Source: JBMOMT01 sp049324835 (lineage in GTDB: Bacteria; Chloroflexota; Anaerolineae; CAYNKW01). Taken from it: a stretch of 64,000 nucleotides of DNA. The notes under the pieces are model-generated. The model ran no database searches, was not told where the DNA came from, and worked only from the letters and a program-made list of their open reading frames with translations. Positions 16,202 through 24,399 of the stretch are shown piece after piece. The number at the start of each line of letters is the position of its first letter. The stretch's first letter is position 1. The position numbers and the translations under genes are program-made. Where the stretch lies: NCBI GenBank assembly GCA_049324835.1, contig JBMOMT010000010.1, positions 1-64,000 on the forward strand. Reading direction: 5' to 3'.

Positions 16202-16236
16202 GGCGAATTGGCAATTCGCCCACCCAGGAGAAACCC

Positions 16237-16797
16237 GTGCGCATCTTGATCGCCGACGACGAAGCCCTCATCCGTTTGGGGTTGCGCACCATGCTGCAAG
16301 AGATGGGCCACACGGTGGTGGGTGCGGCCTCTGACGGCGCGATGGCTCTGAAAATAGCCTGCGAAACCCATCCCGATCTGGCCATTCTGGACATCAAGAT
16401 GCCGGGCCTGGATGGTCTGGCCGTGGCCGAGGCCATCGCAACACACTGCCCGCTGCCGGTGGTGATGCTCACCGCCTACAGCGATCGTGAACTGGTGGAA
16501 CGAGCCGCAGCCACCGAAACGGTGCAGGCTTACCTGGTCAAACCGATCCGCGAGGCCGACCTGGCGCCGGCGATCGGGCTGGCCGCAGCCCATTTTGCCG
16601 AGTGGCAGGCGCTTCGGGCAGAGGCCGGGGATCATCAACAAGCCCTGGCAACGCGCGAGATCGTCGCCCAGGCGCGGCAGATGCTCATGGCGCGCGATGG
16701 TCTGAGCGAGCGCCAGGCCTTCCTGGAGATCCAGCGCCGCGCCCGCCGCCAGCAACGCACCATGAGAGAGGTGGCTGAGAGTATCGTGCAAAAATAG
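16237..16797 (+). CDS. ANTAR-domain response regulator (RNA-binding antiterminator)
   Basis: A 186-residue regulator: receiver domain at 1-120 with acidic pocket DDE, phospho-acceptor D52 (AILDIKMPGLDG), conserved T/A in MLTAYSD and K in YLVKPI. A C-terminal ANTAR domain follows at about 128-186 (QARQMLMARDGLSERQAFLE, then IQRRARRQQRTMREVAESIV). ANTAR proteins bind paired hairpins in nascent RNA and prevent intrinsic termination. The GTG start has CAGGAG six bases upstream. Directly downstream is a leader with a terminator just before the glutamate-synthase-like genes, the obvious candidate target. Confidence 0.93.
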   Translation: MRILIADDEALIRLGLRTMLQEMGHTVVGAASDGAMALKIACETHPDLAILDIKMPGLDGLAVAEAIATHCPLPVVMLTAYSDRELVERAAATETVQAYLVKPIREADLAPAIGLAAAHFAEWQALRAEAGDHQQALATREIVAQARQMLMARDGLSERQAFLEIQRRARRQQRTMREVAESIVQK

Positions 16798-16805
16798 CCA
16801 CTCTC

Positions 16806-16891
16806 ACCCTCCCGCAGGTTTTCGTACGGCCACGGCAATGCCGTGCCCCGCCGCCGTCTGTCGCTTCGCCCAGTCCAGCCTGCGGGAGGGT
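16806..16891. repeat. Dispersed palindrome-ended repeat, copy 1
   Basis: Ends are a perfect 13-bp inverted repeat, ACCCTCCCGCAGG (16806-16818) and its complement (16879-16891). The left end continues TTTTCG, as in copy 2 at 41570-41664. Interior sequences differ. No ORF. Confidence 0.75.
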
Positions 16892-16919
16892 AGGCTGAGC
16901 CATTGCCTAAAATGACCCA

Positions 16920-16948
16920 TTGACGCCACACTCACCCTGTGGTATAAT
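16920..16948 (+). promoter_or_regulatory. Promoter of the glutamate-synthase-like operon
   Basis: TTGACG (16920-16925) and TATAAT (16943-16948) are 17 bases apart, with an expected start near 16955. This gives a leader of about 100 bases before the ATG at 17058, all of it after the ANTAR regulator gene. Confidence 0.8.
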
Positions 16949-16982
16949 AACCCCATAACCAGCCCAACACTTTTTTTTTCAC

Positions 16983-17043
16983 GGGCCGCGAAGCCCTCGG
17001 ATCAGAGCCAGATGAGGTTCTGATGCGGGGGCTTTTTTGTTTT
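16983..17043 (+). promoter_or_regulatory. Leader attenuator: tandem hairpins and intrinsic terminator, candidate ANTAR target
   Basis: The terminator is a long stem: AAGCCCTCG (16991-16999) pairs with CGGGGGCTT (17026-17034), continuing as ATCAGAGCC (17001-17009) with GGTTCTGAT (17016-17024) around the six-base loop AGATGA. It is followed by TTTT-G-TTTT, and the ATG is 14 bases further on. An alternative upstream hairpin, GGGC (16983-16986) with GCCC (16993-16996) and loop CGCGAA, would sequester the 5' arm of the terminator while the inner hairpin stays intact. That gives two six-base-loop hairpins in tandem, the arrangement bound by ANTAR regulators. The loops only partly match the reported conserved A1/G4 pattern. 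Confidence 0.68.
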
Positions 17044-17057
17044 CAGGAGACGAAACC

Positions 17058-19550
17058 ATGTCCAGCCGCTATCACATTCACACCCAACCCGCTCCGGCAA
17101 GCTTTGTTTACCCGGCCAAATTCCGCCTGGGTGAGGGCGACGATTACGTGAAATACGGCCACGCCCCTTTTGAGCAGGAACGGCGCGGCGGCGACCGCCA
17201 CTGGACGCCCGAGATCATCACCCAGACCTGGTACCAGGCCGAAACGGGCCGCATTCCCATTTCCGGCGCAGGTTATGGCGGCGCGTTTGCCGGGCCGGGT
17301 TTCGACGCCATCTGGCTGGACATGTCCGAGATCGTCCGGCCCACGCGCGACGGCATTCACGGCCGCGAAACCATCTCGACTGCCGTGACGCTGGGTCGGC
17401 GGCCGGCAGCCTTGCAGTTTGACGCGGCGGGTCAACTGCTTTCTGCATTGCCGCCGCAGATCGAGATGCCGCTGCCGGTGCTGTTCGATCCGTTGCCCAT
17501 TCCACTGCCGGGCCAGGGCGGGCGGCTGGCGGTCGTCCGGGCGGCGGCCCAACTGGGCACGCTGGCCCTGATCCGCGCCGGAGAGTGGTCGGATGCGCTG
17601 GCGCCTTATGCCGACGCCATCGGCCTCGTACTTGCACCCGATGATGAGCTGAGAGCCTGCACCTGTAAACTGATCGAAATCGACGCCGCGCACGATCTCG
17701 ACGCCGCGCTGGCTCTGGCCAGGCGGGCGCAGGCCATCCACCCCGAGGCGGTGATTGCCCTGCGTTTGCCGCTTGGCCCTCAGGCTCCGGCTCAGGTCGA
17801 GGCGTTGGTGGCCGCCGGCATCAGTGTGCTGCACCTGCTGGCCGACGAGATGGGCGAGGAAATCGAGGGCGACGAGCCACGCTCCCTGGCCGACGCCCTG
17901 TTGCAGGTTCACGAGCGGCTGGTGGCGGCCAGGCTGCGCGATCAGGTCTCACTCATCGCCAGCGGCGGCATTGCCACAGCAGAGCACGCGCCCAAGGCCA
18001 TGGTCTGCGGCGCCGACGCCGTGGCGGTCGATTTTGCCCTCATCGTCGCCCTGGGCTGCGCCCTGTGGGCCGACGTGCGCCGTCCCTGCCCGGTCGAAGA
18101 CCGGGAAACCGACCCCGATTGGGGGGCGCAGCGCATCGTCAACCTGATGGCGGCCTGGCGGGATCAGCTTTTGGAGGTGCTGGGCGCGATGGGCATGCGC
18201 GAGGTGCGCCGCCTGCGGGGTGAGCTGGGCCGCACCATCTTTCAGCGCCAGGAGGAAGCCGCCTTTCGGCGGCTGTTTGGCCGGGCGGTGAGTGGCCATC
18301 CGGCGGCAGCGCCCCCACCGCCCGGCGACGGCGAGCTGGAAGGCGACCTGCGCTGGCCGACGGCGCTCATCCTCAGCACCGCCGAGCAGGGTCGCACCGC
18401 CTGCCCGCCAACCTCCGGCCTGGAATACCGCGTGGGCCGCTCTGGCGGCGGCTTTGATACCATGCGCTTTGCCTTCGAGCTGGAAGACGATGCCGACATT
18501 CGTGAATGGGAGCTCAGCACCGGCGACATCGATCTGGCCCTGGAGTTGAACCGGCGCGACCCGGCCCGGCCACGCATCCGCATCCCGCATCCCTGGTACG
18601 GCGCGGGCATGTCTTTTGGATCGGTCAGCCTGCAAACCATGATCGCCCGCGCCTGGGCCGCGCAGCACTGGGACTCGTTCACCTCCACCGGCGAAGGCGG
18701 TTATCCCGACGAGCTGATCCCTTATGCCGATCACCTCATCACCCAGATCGCCACCGGCCTGTTCGGTGTGCGCGAAGACACCATCCAGCGGGCGCGGCTG
18801 ATCGAGTTCAAATATGCCCAGGGGGCCAAGCCGGGCCTGGGCGGTCACCTGCTGGGCAGCAAAAACACGCCCGACGTGGCCGCCATGCGCGAAGCCGTGC
18901 AGGGCACCAGCCTCTTTTCACCGTTTCCGTTCCACAGCGTCTATTCGGTGGAGGATCACAAAAAGCACCTGGACTGGATCCGCACCGTCAACCCGCGGGC
19001 ATTGATCTCGGTCAAAGTGTCCACACCCACCGATGTGGACATGGTGGCCGTGGGCAGTTATTACGCCGGGGCGCACATCGTGCATCTGGATGGCGCGTAT
19101 GGCGGCACCGGCGCCGCGCCCGAGATCGCCAAGAAAAACATCGCCATGCCCATCGAGTACGCCATTCCCAAAGTGCATCGTTTTCTCCAACAAGAAGGCA
19201 TCCGCGACCAGGTGGTGATCATGGCCTCCGGCGGCGTGCGCACGGCCTGGGATGTGGCCAAGGCCATCGCCCTGGGCGCCGATGGCTGCATCGTCGGCAC
19301 AGCCGATCTTATCGCCCTGGGCTGTGTGCGCCTGGGCACCTGCGAGCGCGAGCGCGGCTGCCCCTTTGGCATCGCCACCACCGACCCCGACCTGGCCCGC
19401 CAGATCGACCCGCTGGAGGGTGGTCGGCGCATCGCCAATCTGTACGCCTCGTGGCGGGTGCAGTTGGCGGGCATTCTGCGCCGCCTGGGGCTGAGCAGCG
19501 TGCGCGAACTGCGCGGTCGCGCCGATCTGTTGGTTTACCTGGAGTCCTGA
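17058..19550 (+). CDS. Glutamate-synthase-like FMN/3Fe-4S protein with internal duplication
   Basis: An 830-residue protein. The C-terminal half (about 440-830) is the glutamate synthase central domain: GAGMSFGSVS, TSTGEGGY, KYAQGAKPGLGGHL, ISVKVS, HLDGAYGGTGAAP, and the 3Fe-4S motif C756, C762, C768 (GCVRLGTCERERGCPFGI). The N-terminal half repeats the end of that fold (IASGGIATAEHAPKAMVCGA, ALGCALWADVRRPCP, NLMAAWRDQLLEVLGAMG) but has lost the middle Fe-S cysteine. It would reduce an imine to an amino acid using ammonia from the partner glutaminase. The ATG at 17058 has AGGAGA seven bases upstream; it follows the leader terminator. No NADPH-binding small subunit is nearby, so ferredoxin or another donor is likely. 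Confidence 0.85.
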   Translation: MSSRYHIHTQPAPASFVYPAKFRLGEGDDYVKYGHAPFEQERRGGDRHWTPEIITQTWYQAETGRIPISGAGYGGAFAGPGFDAIWLDMSEIVRPTRDGIHGRETISTAVTLGRRPAALQFDAAGQLLSALPPQIEMPLPVLFDPLPIPLPGQGGRLAVVRAAAQLGTLALIRAGEWSDALAPYADAIGLVLAPDDELRACTCKLIEIDAAHDLDAALALARRAQAIHPEAVIALRLPLGPQAPAQVEALVAAGISVLHLLADEMGEEIEGDEPRSLADALLQVHERLVAARLRDQVSLIASGGIATAEHAPKAMVCGADAVAVDFALIVALGCALWADVRRPCPVEDRETDPDWGAQRIVNLMAAWRDQLLEVLGAMGMREVRRLRGELGRTIFQRQEEAAFRRLFGRAVSGHPAAAPPPPGDGELEGDLRWPTALILSTAEQGRTACPPTSGLEYRVGRSGGGFDTMRFAFELEDDADIREWELSTGDIDLALELNRRDPARPRIRIPHPWYGAGMSFGSVSLQTMIARAWAAQHWDSFTSTGEGGYPDELIPYADHLITQIATGLFGVREDTIQRARLIEFKYAQGAKPGLGGHLLGSKNTPDVAAMREAVQGTSLFSPFPFHSVYSVEDHKKHLDWIRTVNPRALISVKVSTPTDVDMVAVGSYYAGAHIVHLDGAYGGTGAAPEIAKKNIAMPIEYAIPKVHRFLQQEGIRDQVVIMASGGVRTAWDVAKAIALGADGCIVGTADLIALGCVRLGTCERERGCPFGIATTDPDLARQIDPLEGGRRIANLYASWRVQLAGILRRLGLSSVRELRGRADLLVYLES

Positions 19551-19551
19551 C

Positions 19552-22152
19552 ATGAGGAAACTATTGTGTGCCGAACGTATTATCGCTTCCCGAACAAGCC
19601 TGATCGACGATCTGCCCATCCCGCCGGTGCACAAATCCGCCGCCGAAGGCGGCTGCGGCGTGGTGGGCCTGGCGGCCTCGCTGCCGGTGGCGGGGCGACA
19701 CCTGATCGCGCCGGCGCGGCAGATGCACAACCGGGGCAACGGCAAGGGCGGCGGCATCGCCGCGGCGGGGCTCTCCCCGGCGCAGATGCGCGTCTCGCCG
19801 GAGGTGTTGCAGGCAGCCACGCTGCTCCAGATCGCCTACCTCGATCCCGACGCCCGCACCGCGGTAGAGCAAGATGCCATCTTGCTCTACTACGATGTTC
19901 TTCAGAGCTACGCCATCCCCACTGTGGATGATCATCGCGCCGTGCCCGGCCTGGAGGTGCGTCCGCCCGACGTGTGGCGTTATTTCGTGCGCGCCAGGCC
20001 GGACGCGCTGGCCCACTTTGCCGAACAAAATAGCCTGGAGGAACTGCCGGCCCGCAGGGTCGAAGACGAGTTTGTCTATCGCCGCAGCTTTCAGCTCAAC
20101 AAGGAATTTTACGCCAGCCTGGGCGAGCAGCGGGCCTTTGTCCTGTCGCACGGGCGCGACCTGCTGGTCTTCAAGATCGTCGGTTACGCCGAGCAGGCGC
20201 TGGCCTACTATGGCCTGGACGATCTGCAGGCCCATGTCTGGATCGCCCATCAGCGGTATCCCACCAAGGGGCGGGTGTGGCACCCCGGCGGGGCGCATCC
20301 CTTTATCGGGCTCAACGAGGCGCTGGTGCACAATGGCGATTTCGCCAACTATCACGCCGTGGCGGCCTACCTGCGCCAGCGTAACATCGCCCCGCTGTTC
20401 CTCACCGATACCGAGGTCAGCGTGCTGCTCTTTGATCTGCTGGACCGGGTCTACGGCTATCCCCTGGAGGCGACCATCGAAGCGCTGGCCCCCACCACCG
20501 AGCGTGATTTCGAGCTGCTGCCGCCGGACAAAAAACGGCTGTACAGGGCCATCCAGACCACTCACCTGCACGCCTCGCCCGATGGGCCGTGGTTTTTCAT
20601 CATCGCCCGCAGCCATCCCGATGAAAAACAGTGGCAACTGTTGGGCATCACCGACACCTCCATGCTGCGGCCGCAGGTCTTTGCCCTGCACGAGAGCAAG
20701 GTGCAGATCGGGCTGATCGCCTCGGAAAAGCAGGCCATCGACGCCGCGCTGGCGAGCCTGGCCGCCGAGGACGAGCGCATCTGTCCTGTGGCCGACCGCT
20801 ACTGGAACGCCCGCGGCGGCAGCCACACCGATGGCGGCGCTTTTCTCTTTACCGTCCACGGCAACGGCCAGGGGCGGCAATTGACGGTGACGGACAAGTT
20901 TGGCAAGCCGGTGACGACGCCAGCGGATCAGGTTCACAACAACCCCAGCACGGCCACCCCGGCGCCAGCGCCGGGTGTGGCGGTTGCCCAGAGTCGGGAG
21001 TGGATCGTCGCCGGGCCGGAGGGGCTGGACGAAGTCTGGCAGCGCCTGAGCCGCGACCTCCAGGCCTGGGATTACGGCGAGCTGACCTGGTTGTGCCGCC
21101 AGACCGCCGCGCTGGCCGCCGAAAGCGACGCGGCCTGGGCGTTTGCCGTGGGCCTGCTCAGCCGGCTGCGCGACCGCCCCTACGACCCTGGCGCCAAGCG
21201 GCGGGCCTCGGTGCTGGCGCTGGTCGACCGGGCGCTGGGCCAGATTTTCGACGCCGCGCCGCTGTTGGACGCGCCGCAGGCAGGCCAACAGCGGCGGCTG
21301 GATTGGGCGGCGCGTTGCACGCTTTGCGGCCCGCACGATGGCGAGCAAACGCTGGTGCTGGACGCATCTGGCTTTCCGCCGGAAGGGGATGATTCGGCGG
21401 CGCGGATGATCGTGCGGGCGGCGGCGCTGGGCTGGCAGCGATTCATCACCTACAACTGGCGCGGCGGGCGCTTTTGCGGCTGTGGCCTGGGGCCAGACAG
21501 CGGCGGCATTCGCATCGACGTCTATGGCTCCAGCGGCGATTACCTGGGCTCCGGTCTGGACGGGGCCGAGGTGCACGTTCACGGCAGCGCGCAAGATCAG
21601 GTGGGCCAGATCCTCAAAGCGGGCAGGCTGGTGATCCACGGCGACGTGGGCCAGACCTTTATGTACGGCGCCAAAGGCGGCGAGGCCTACGTGCTGGGCA
21701 ACGCCGCCGGCCGGCCGCTGATCAACGCCGCCGGCGCGCCGCGGGTGGTCATCAACGGCACCTGCCTGGATTACCTGGCCGAGTCGTTCATGGCCGGCGA
21801 TCCACTGGCCGGCGGCGGTTTTGTGGTGCTCAACGGCATGGCCTTTACCCCTCACGGGCGTTTGGTCGCTCAACCCACACCCTATCCGGGCGGCAATCTC
21901 TTTTCGCTGGCTTCGGGCGGGGCCATTTACGTGCGCGACCCACACCACCTGGTGACGCCGGATCAGCTCAACGGCGGTCAGTTTGCACCCTTGAGCCAGG
22001 CCGACTGGGCGTTGATCCAGCCCTACCTGAAAGAGAACGAGCGGTTGTTCGGCATCCGGGTGGAAGCCCTGTTGAGCGTGGGCGGCAAGGTGAAACGGCC
22101 ACAGGAGGTGTACCGCAAAGTTGTGGCCGTTCGCCTGGCGGCGTTGACATAG
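19552..22152 (+). CDS. Class II glutamine amidotransferase fused to GltB-type GXGXG beta-helix
   Basis: An 866-residue fusion. The glutaminase domain has a propeptide of about 34 residues, then C35 in GGCGVVGLAA as the expected N-terminal nucleophile after cleavage. Ntn-family motifs follow: HNRGNGKGGG, HQRYPTKGRVWHPGGAHPF and HNGDFANY. The C-terminal third (about 590-760) is the glutamate synthase beta-helix: FCGCGLGPDSGGIRIDVYGS, LDGAEVHVHGSAQDQVG, GRLVIHGDVGQ and MYGAKGGEAYVLGNAAGRP. Together with the preceding gene it reproduces all three functional parts of a glutamate synthase large subunit in a different order, reminiscent of GlxBCD and N-methylglutamate synthase. It starts one base after the preceding stop with GGAG eight bases upstream. 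Confidence 0.87.
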   Translation: MRKLLCAERIIASRTSLIDDLPIPPVHKSAAEGGCGVVGLAASLPVAGRHLIAPARQMHNRGNGKGGGIAAAGLSPAQMRVSPEVLQAATLLQIAYLDPDARTAVEQDAILLYYDVLQSYAIPTVDDHRAVPGLEVRPPDVWRYFVRARPDALAHFAEQNSLEELPARRVEDEFVYRRSFQLNKEFYASLGEQRAFVLSHGRDLLVFKIVGYAEQALAYYGLDDLQAHVWIAHQRYPTKGRVWHPGGAHPFIGLNEALVHNGDFANYHAVAAYLRQRNIAPLFLTDTEVSVLLFDLLDRVYGYPLEATIEALAPTTERDFELLPPDKKRLYRAIQTTHLHASPDGPWFFIIARSHPDEKQWQLLGITDTSMLRPQVFALHESKVQIGLIASEKQAIDAALASLAAEDERICPVADRYWNARGGSHTDGGAFLFTVHGNGQGRQLTVTDKFGKPVTTPADQVHNNPSTATPAPAPGVAVAQSREWIVAGPEGLDEVWQRLSRDLQAWDYGELTWLCRQTAALAAESDAAWAFAVGLLSRLRDRPYDPGAKRRASVLALVDRALGQIFDAAPLLDAPQAGQQRRLDWAARCTLCGPHDGEQTLVLDASGFPPEGDDSAARMIVRAAALGWQRFITYNWRGGRFCGCGLGPDSGGIRIDVYGSSGDYLGSGLDGAEVHVHGSAQDQVGQILKAGRLVIHGDVGQTFMYGAKGGEAYVLGNAAGRPLINAAGAPRVVINGTCLDYLAESFMAGDPLAGGGFVVLNGMAFTPHGRLVAQPTPYPGGNLFSLASGGAIYVRDPHHLVTPDQLNGGQFAPLSQADWALIQPYLKENERLFGIRVEALLSVGGKVKRPQEVYRKVVAVRLAALT

Positions 22153-22165
22153 AGCACTGTGTGGG

Positions 22166-23629
22166 TTACGGCTCTCTCACCACCGCTTCTGCTTCCACCT
22201 CGACCAGGTACTGCTCTCCCACAAGCTGGGCCTGGATCAGTGTATTGGCGGGCAGAATATCTCGGAATCGTGCGCCATGGGCGCGCGCCACTGCTTCCCA
22301 GTCCAACAGGTTCCGCACGTACATACGCGTCCGAACCACGTCTTCCAAACGACTGCCAAACGATTGTAATGCGCCTTCGATTTTGTCGATCACAAAATGG
22401 AATTGGGCTGCGGCATCGGCCCCACCGATGGCTCGATGCTGGTGTGTGGCGGTGGTGCCCGAGATCCAGATGTGATCGCCGGCACGCACCGCCCGGCAAA
22501 ATCCCCCGATCTGTTCCCACGATGTCCCGCTTAACACCCTGGTTCGACCATCCGGCCCTGGCCGGGACGGGTAGGGCGGCGGCAGCGACTCCAGGTGGTG
22601 GCTCAGGTCGCCAGAGGCGGTGAGAAAAGGCGGTTTACGATATTCATCGCCGCAGTCTCCGGGGATGGGTTGCAGCGCGGTCAGGGCCTCATCGATCTCG
22701 GCCCGATCACGCTCGCCGAGTGAGAATTCAAAGAGGCGCAGATTATCCCGCATGTGCTCACTTGTACCCAGCCGCGCGCCGATGATGACGCCGCCGACAG
22801 CCGCTTCTTCGAGGATGTATCGAGAGGCAACGTTGGCCATCGAGACGCCGTGCCTGCGGGCCACACGCGCCACCGCTCGCAAGAGATTTTGGAACACCTC
22901 CCAGCCGCCGACCGTTTCGACAAAGCGCCCGTATTTCATCTGCGACCAGGTCGCCAGGTTTTTCCAATCCGGCTCCGGTTTTCCAAGCCAGCGCTCTGTC
23001 AGGAATCCCCCTGCGATCGTGCCGTAGGCCAGCAATTTGAGCCCGTGCTGCAGACACAACTGCGTCATGCCGCCTTTTGGGCGTTGGTCTAGAAGCGAAA
23101 AACAGACCTGATTGGACACCACGTCGATGCCGCTGTGCAGCACGATGCGCAGATGGGCCGTGTCAAAATTGGTCAGCCCCAGGTGGTGAATGAGTCCCTC
23201 TTCTTTGAGCTCTTGCAGCCAGAACAGGCAATCCAGCCAGCCCGGATGGGCGTAATGCCAGGTGTGAAACTGCAACAGATCCAACCGCTCGGTTCGCAAT
23301 CGGTCGAGCGATCGGTGAACGGCCGCCCGCACCTGCTGGCGTGTGACAGGCCCTGGCGGCGGCACCCATTTGGTCAGCATCTGCACCGCCCGGTCGGCAG
23401 CGTGGCGCTGCAGGAAACAGCCGGCGATCTCTTCTGCCGATCCGTAATGGTCGGCCATGTCAAAAGTGGTGAACCCGACATCGACGTAGGCAGCCATGGC
23501 AGCCGCCGCCGCGTCGAGATCCAGTGGGCGGCCATCTCGCTCCATGTCTGCGATCTGCCACAGCCCGGTAACAACCCGGGAAATTTCAAAAGCTTCCGTC
23601 AACGTGCAGCGCTCCACTTGAGCGTCCAT
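22166..23629 (-). CDS. Aldo/keto reductase fused to a RidA/YjgF domain
   Basis: A 487-residue fusion. Residues 1-330 are an aldo/keto reductase barrel: FDMADHYGSAEE carries the catalytic D and Y, TKWVPPP the K, and LLQFHTWHY a His region; the NADP site segment is GVIIGARLGTSEHMRDNL. Residues about 365-487 are a RidA domain (ISGTTATHQ, QFHFVIDKIEGALQSFG, RTRMYVRNL), the fold that hydrolyses reactive enamines and imines. The two activities could act in sequence on an imine or carbonyl. Its stop lies 13 bases from the stop of the convergent glutaminase gene. RBS GGAGGA precedes the ATG. Confidence 0.87.
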   Translation of the reverse strand: MDAQVERCTLTEAFEISRVVTGLWQIADMERDGRPLDLDAAAAAMAAYVDVGFTTFDMADHYGSAEEIAGCFLQRHAADRAVQMLTKWVPPPGPVTRQQVRAAVHRSLDRLRTERLDLLQFHTWHYAHPGWLDCLFWLQELKEEGLIHHLGLTNFDTAHLRIVLHSGIDVVSNQVCFSLLDQRPKGGMTQLCLQHGLKLLAYGTIAGGFLTERWLGKPEPDWKNLATWSQMKYGRFVETVGGWEVFQNLLRAVARVARRHGVSMANVASRYILEEAAVGGVIIGARLGTSEHMRDNLRLFEFSLGERDRAEIDEALTALQPIPGDCGDEYRKPPFLTASGDLSHHLESLPPPYPSRPGPDGRTRVLSGTSWEQIGGFCRAVRAGDHIWISGTTATHQHRAIGGADAAAQFHFVIDKIEGALQSFGSRLEDVVRTRMYVRNLLDWEAVARAHGARFRDILPANTLIQAQLVGEQYLVEVEAEAVVREP

Positions 23630-23703
23630 ACTCTATTCCTCCACGGGCCGGCGCGAATGCAACGGCGCTGAGAATCGACTCGGCCAGACTGAAATGGTGA
23701 ATC

Positions 23704-23732
23704 ATTCTAGCACGACAGCCAAAGGGTGTCAA
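23704..23732 (-). promoter_or_regulatory. Promoter of the aldo/keto reductase-RidA gene
   Basis: On the minus strand TTGACA (23732-23727) and TAGAAT (23709-23704) are 17 bases apart, about 75 bases before the ATG at 23629. Confidence 0.72.
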
Positions 23733-23796
23733 AAAACAAAGGCCTGATCGCTCCACAAACCCGATACAGGGACATCGCATGGCGCGATGTTCCTGT

Positions 23797-23824
23797 TTGA
23801 CACGTGTACGGTTTCGAGTATAAT
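23797..23824 (+). promoter_or_regulatory. Consensus promoter of the MarR/ABC exporter operon
   Basis: Perfect TTGACA (23797-23802) and TATAAT (23819-23824) are 16 bases apart, with the expected start near 23831 at the edge of the operator palindrome. Confidence 0.85.
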
Positions 23825-23832
23825 CCAACTCG

Positions 23833-23844
23833 TTGGTATACCAA
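23833..23844. promoter_or_regulatory. Probable MarR operator
   Basis: TTGGTATACCAA is a perfect 12-bp palindrome at the predicted transcription start, 31 bases before the MarR ATG. Binding there would block initiation, the usual MarR autoregulation. Confidence 0.7.
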
Positions 23845-23875
23845 TGTTTTGTACTCAAACGATAGGTGTTCCGAT

Positions 23876-24379
23876 ATGCACACAGATGAACTGCACGCCA
23901 TCGCCTTGGAAATACGCATCCTGGCGGCCAATCTGGCCAAGATGGCCCGGCGCGCGATGGAACAACGCCCGGAACTGGCCGAGGTCGGCATCAGCGGGCT
24001 CCAGTTTGGCGTGTTGCACGTCCTCAGTTACCAGGAGCACACACTCACCGAACTGAGCCGCAAATTCACGCTCGACCCTTCCACGCTGGTGCCAACCGTC
24101 GACGCGCTGGAGCGCAAAGGGCTGGTCAGGCGCGGTCGAGACCCCAACGACCGCCGCCGCGCGCCGCTGTCGCTGACGGAGCAGGGGAGCCAGCTGGCCT
24201 CGCTGGCCTCCGTGGTAGACGAGAACGATCCGCTGCTCCAGGGCCTGTGCGCCATGGGCGAGGAACAGGCTCATCAACTTTTGGCCCTGTTGCGCGCTCT
24301 GCTGGCCCACATGCCAGCAGGGGATGAGATCTTGCACCACGTATCGTCTCGAGTGCGCTTGCAGACCGCAAACGATTAA
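23876..24379 (+). CDS. MarR-family transcriptional repressor
   Basis: A 167-residue winged-helix protein. The recognition helix is in LTELSRKFTLDPSTLVPTVD and the wing is RRGRDPNDRRRAPLSLTEQG, the family signature. It probably represses its own operon, which encodes a two-subunit ABC multidrug-type exporter, and is released by an effector the exporter handles. The ATG at 23876 is chosen because it lies after the promoter and operator; the open frame starts at 23804 within the promoter. The ribosome-binding site is weak (TAGGTG). Confidence 0.88.
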   Translation: MHTDELHAIALEIRILAANLAKMARRAMEQRPELAEVGISGLQFGVLHVLSYQEHTLTELSRKFTLDPSTLVPTVDALERKGLVRRGRDPNDRRRAPLSLTEQGSQLASLASVVDENDPLLQGLCAMGEEQAHQLLALLRALLAHMPAGDEILHHVSSRVRLQTAND

Positions 24380-24399
24380 CCACACGACAAAGGAGTAAC

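Noticed and set aside
15454..16797. A longer start for the ANTAR regulator, inside the kinase gene
   Set aside because: The extra N-terminus is an out-of-frame read of the kinase; the GTG at 16237 has a proper ribosome-binding site and begins the receiver domain.
17037..17057. TTG start seven codons upstream of the glutamate-synthase-like ATG
   Set aside because: It lies in the U tract of the leader terminator and has no ribosome-binding site, whereas the ATG at 17058 has one.
19561..21948. A 795-codon open frame antisense to the glutaminase-GXGXG gene
   Set aside because: It lies entirely opposite a gene with clear catalytic motifs; the translation is low-complexity His/Arg/Gln/Gly-rich, as expected for the reverse frame of GC-rich coding DNA.
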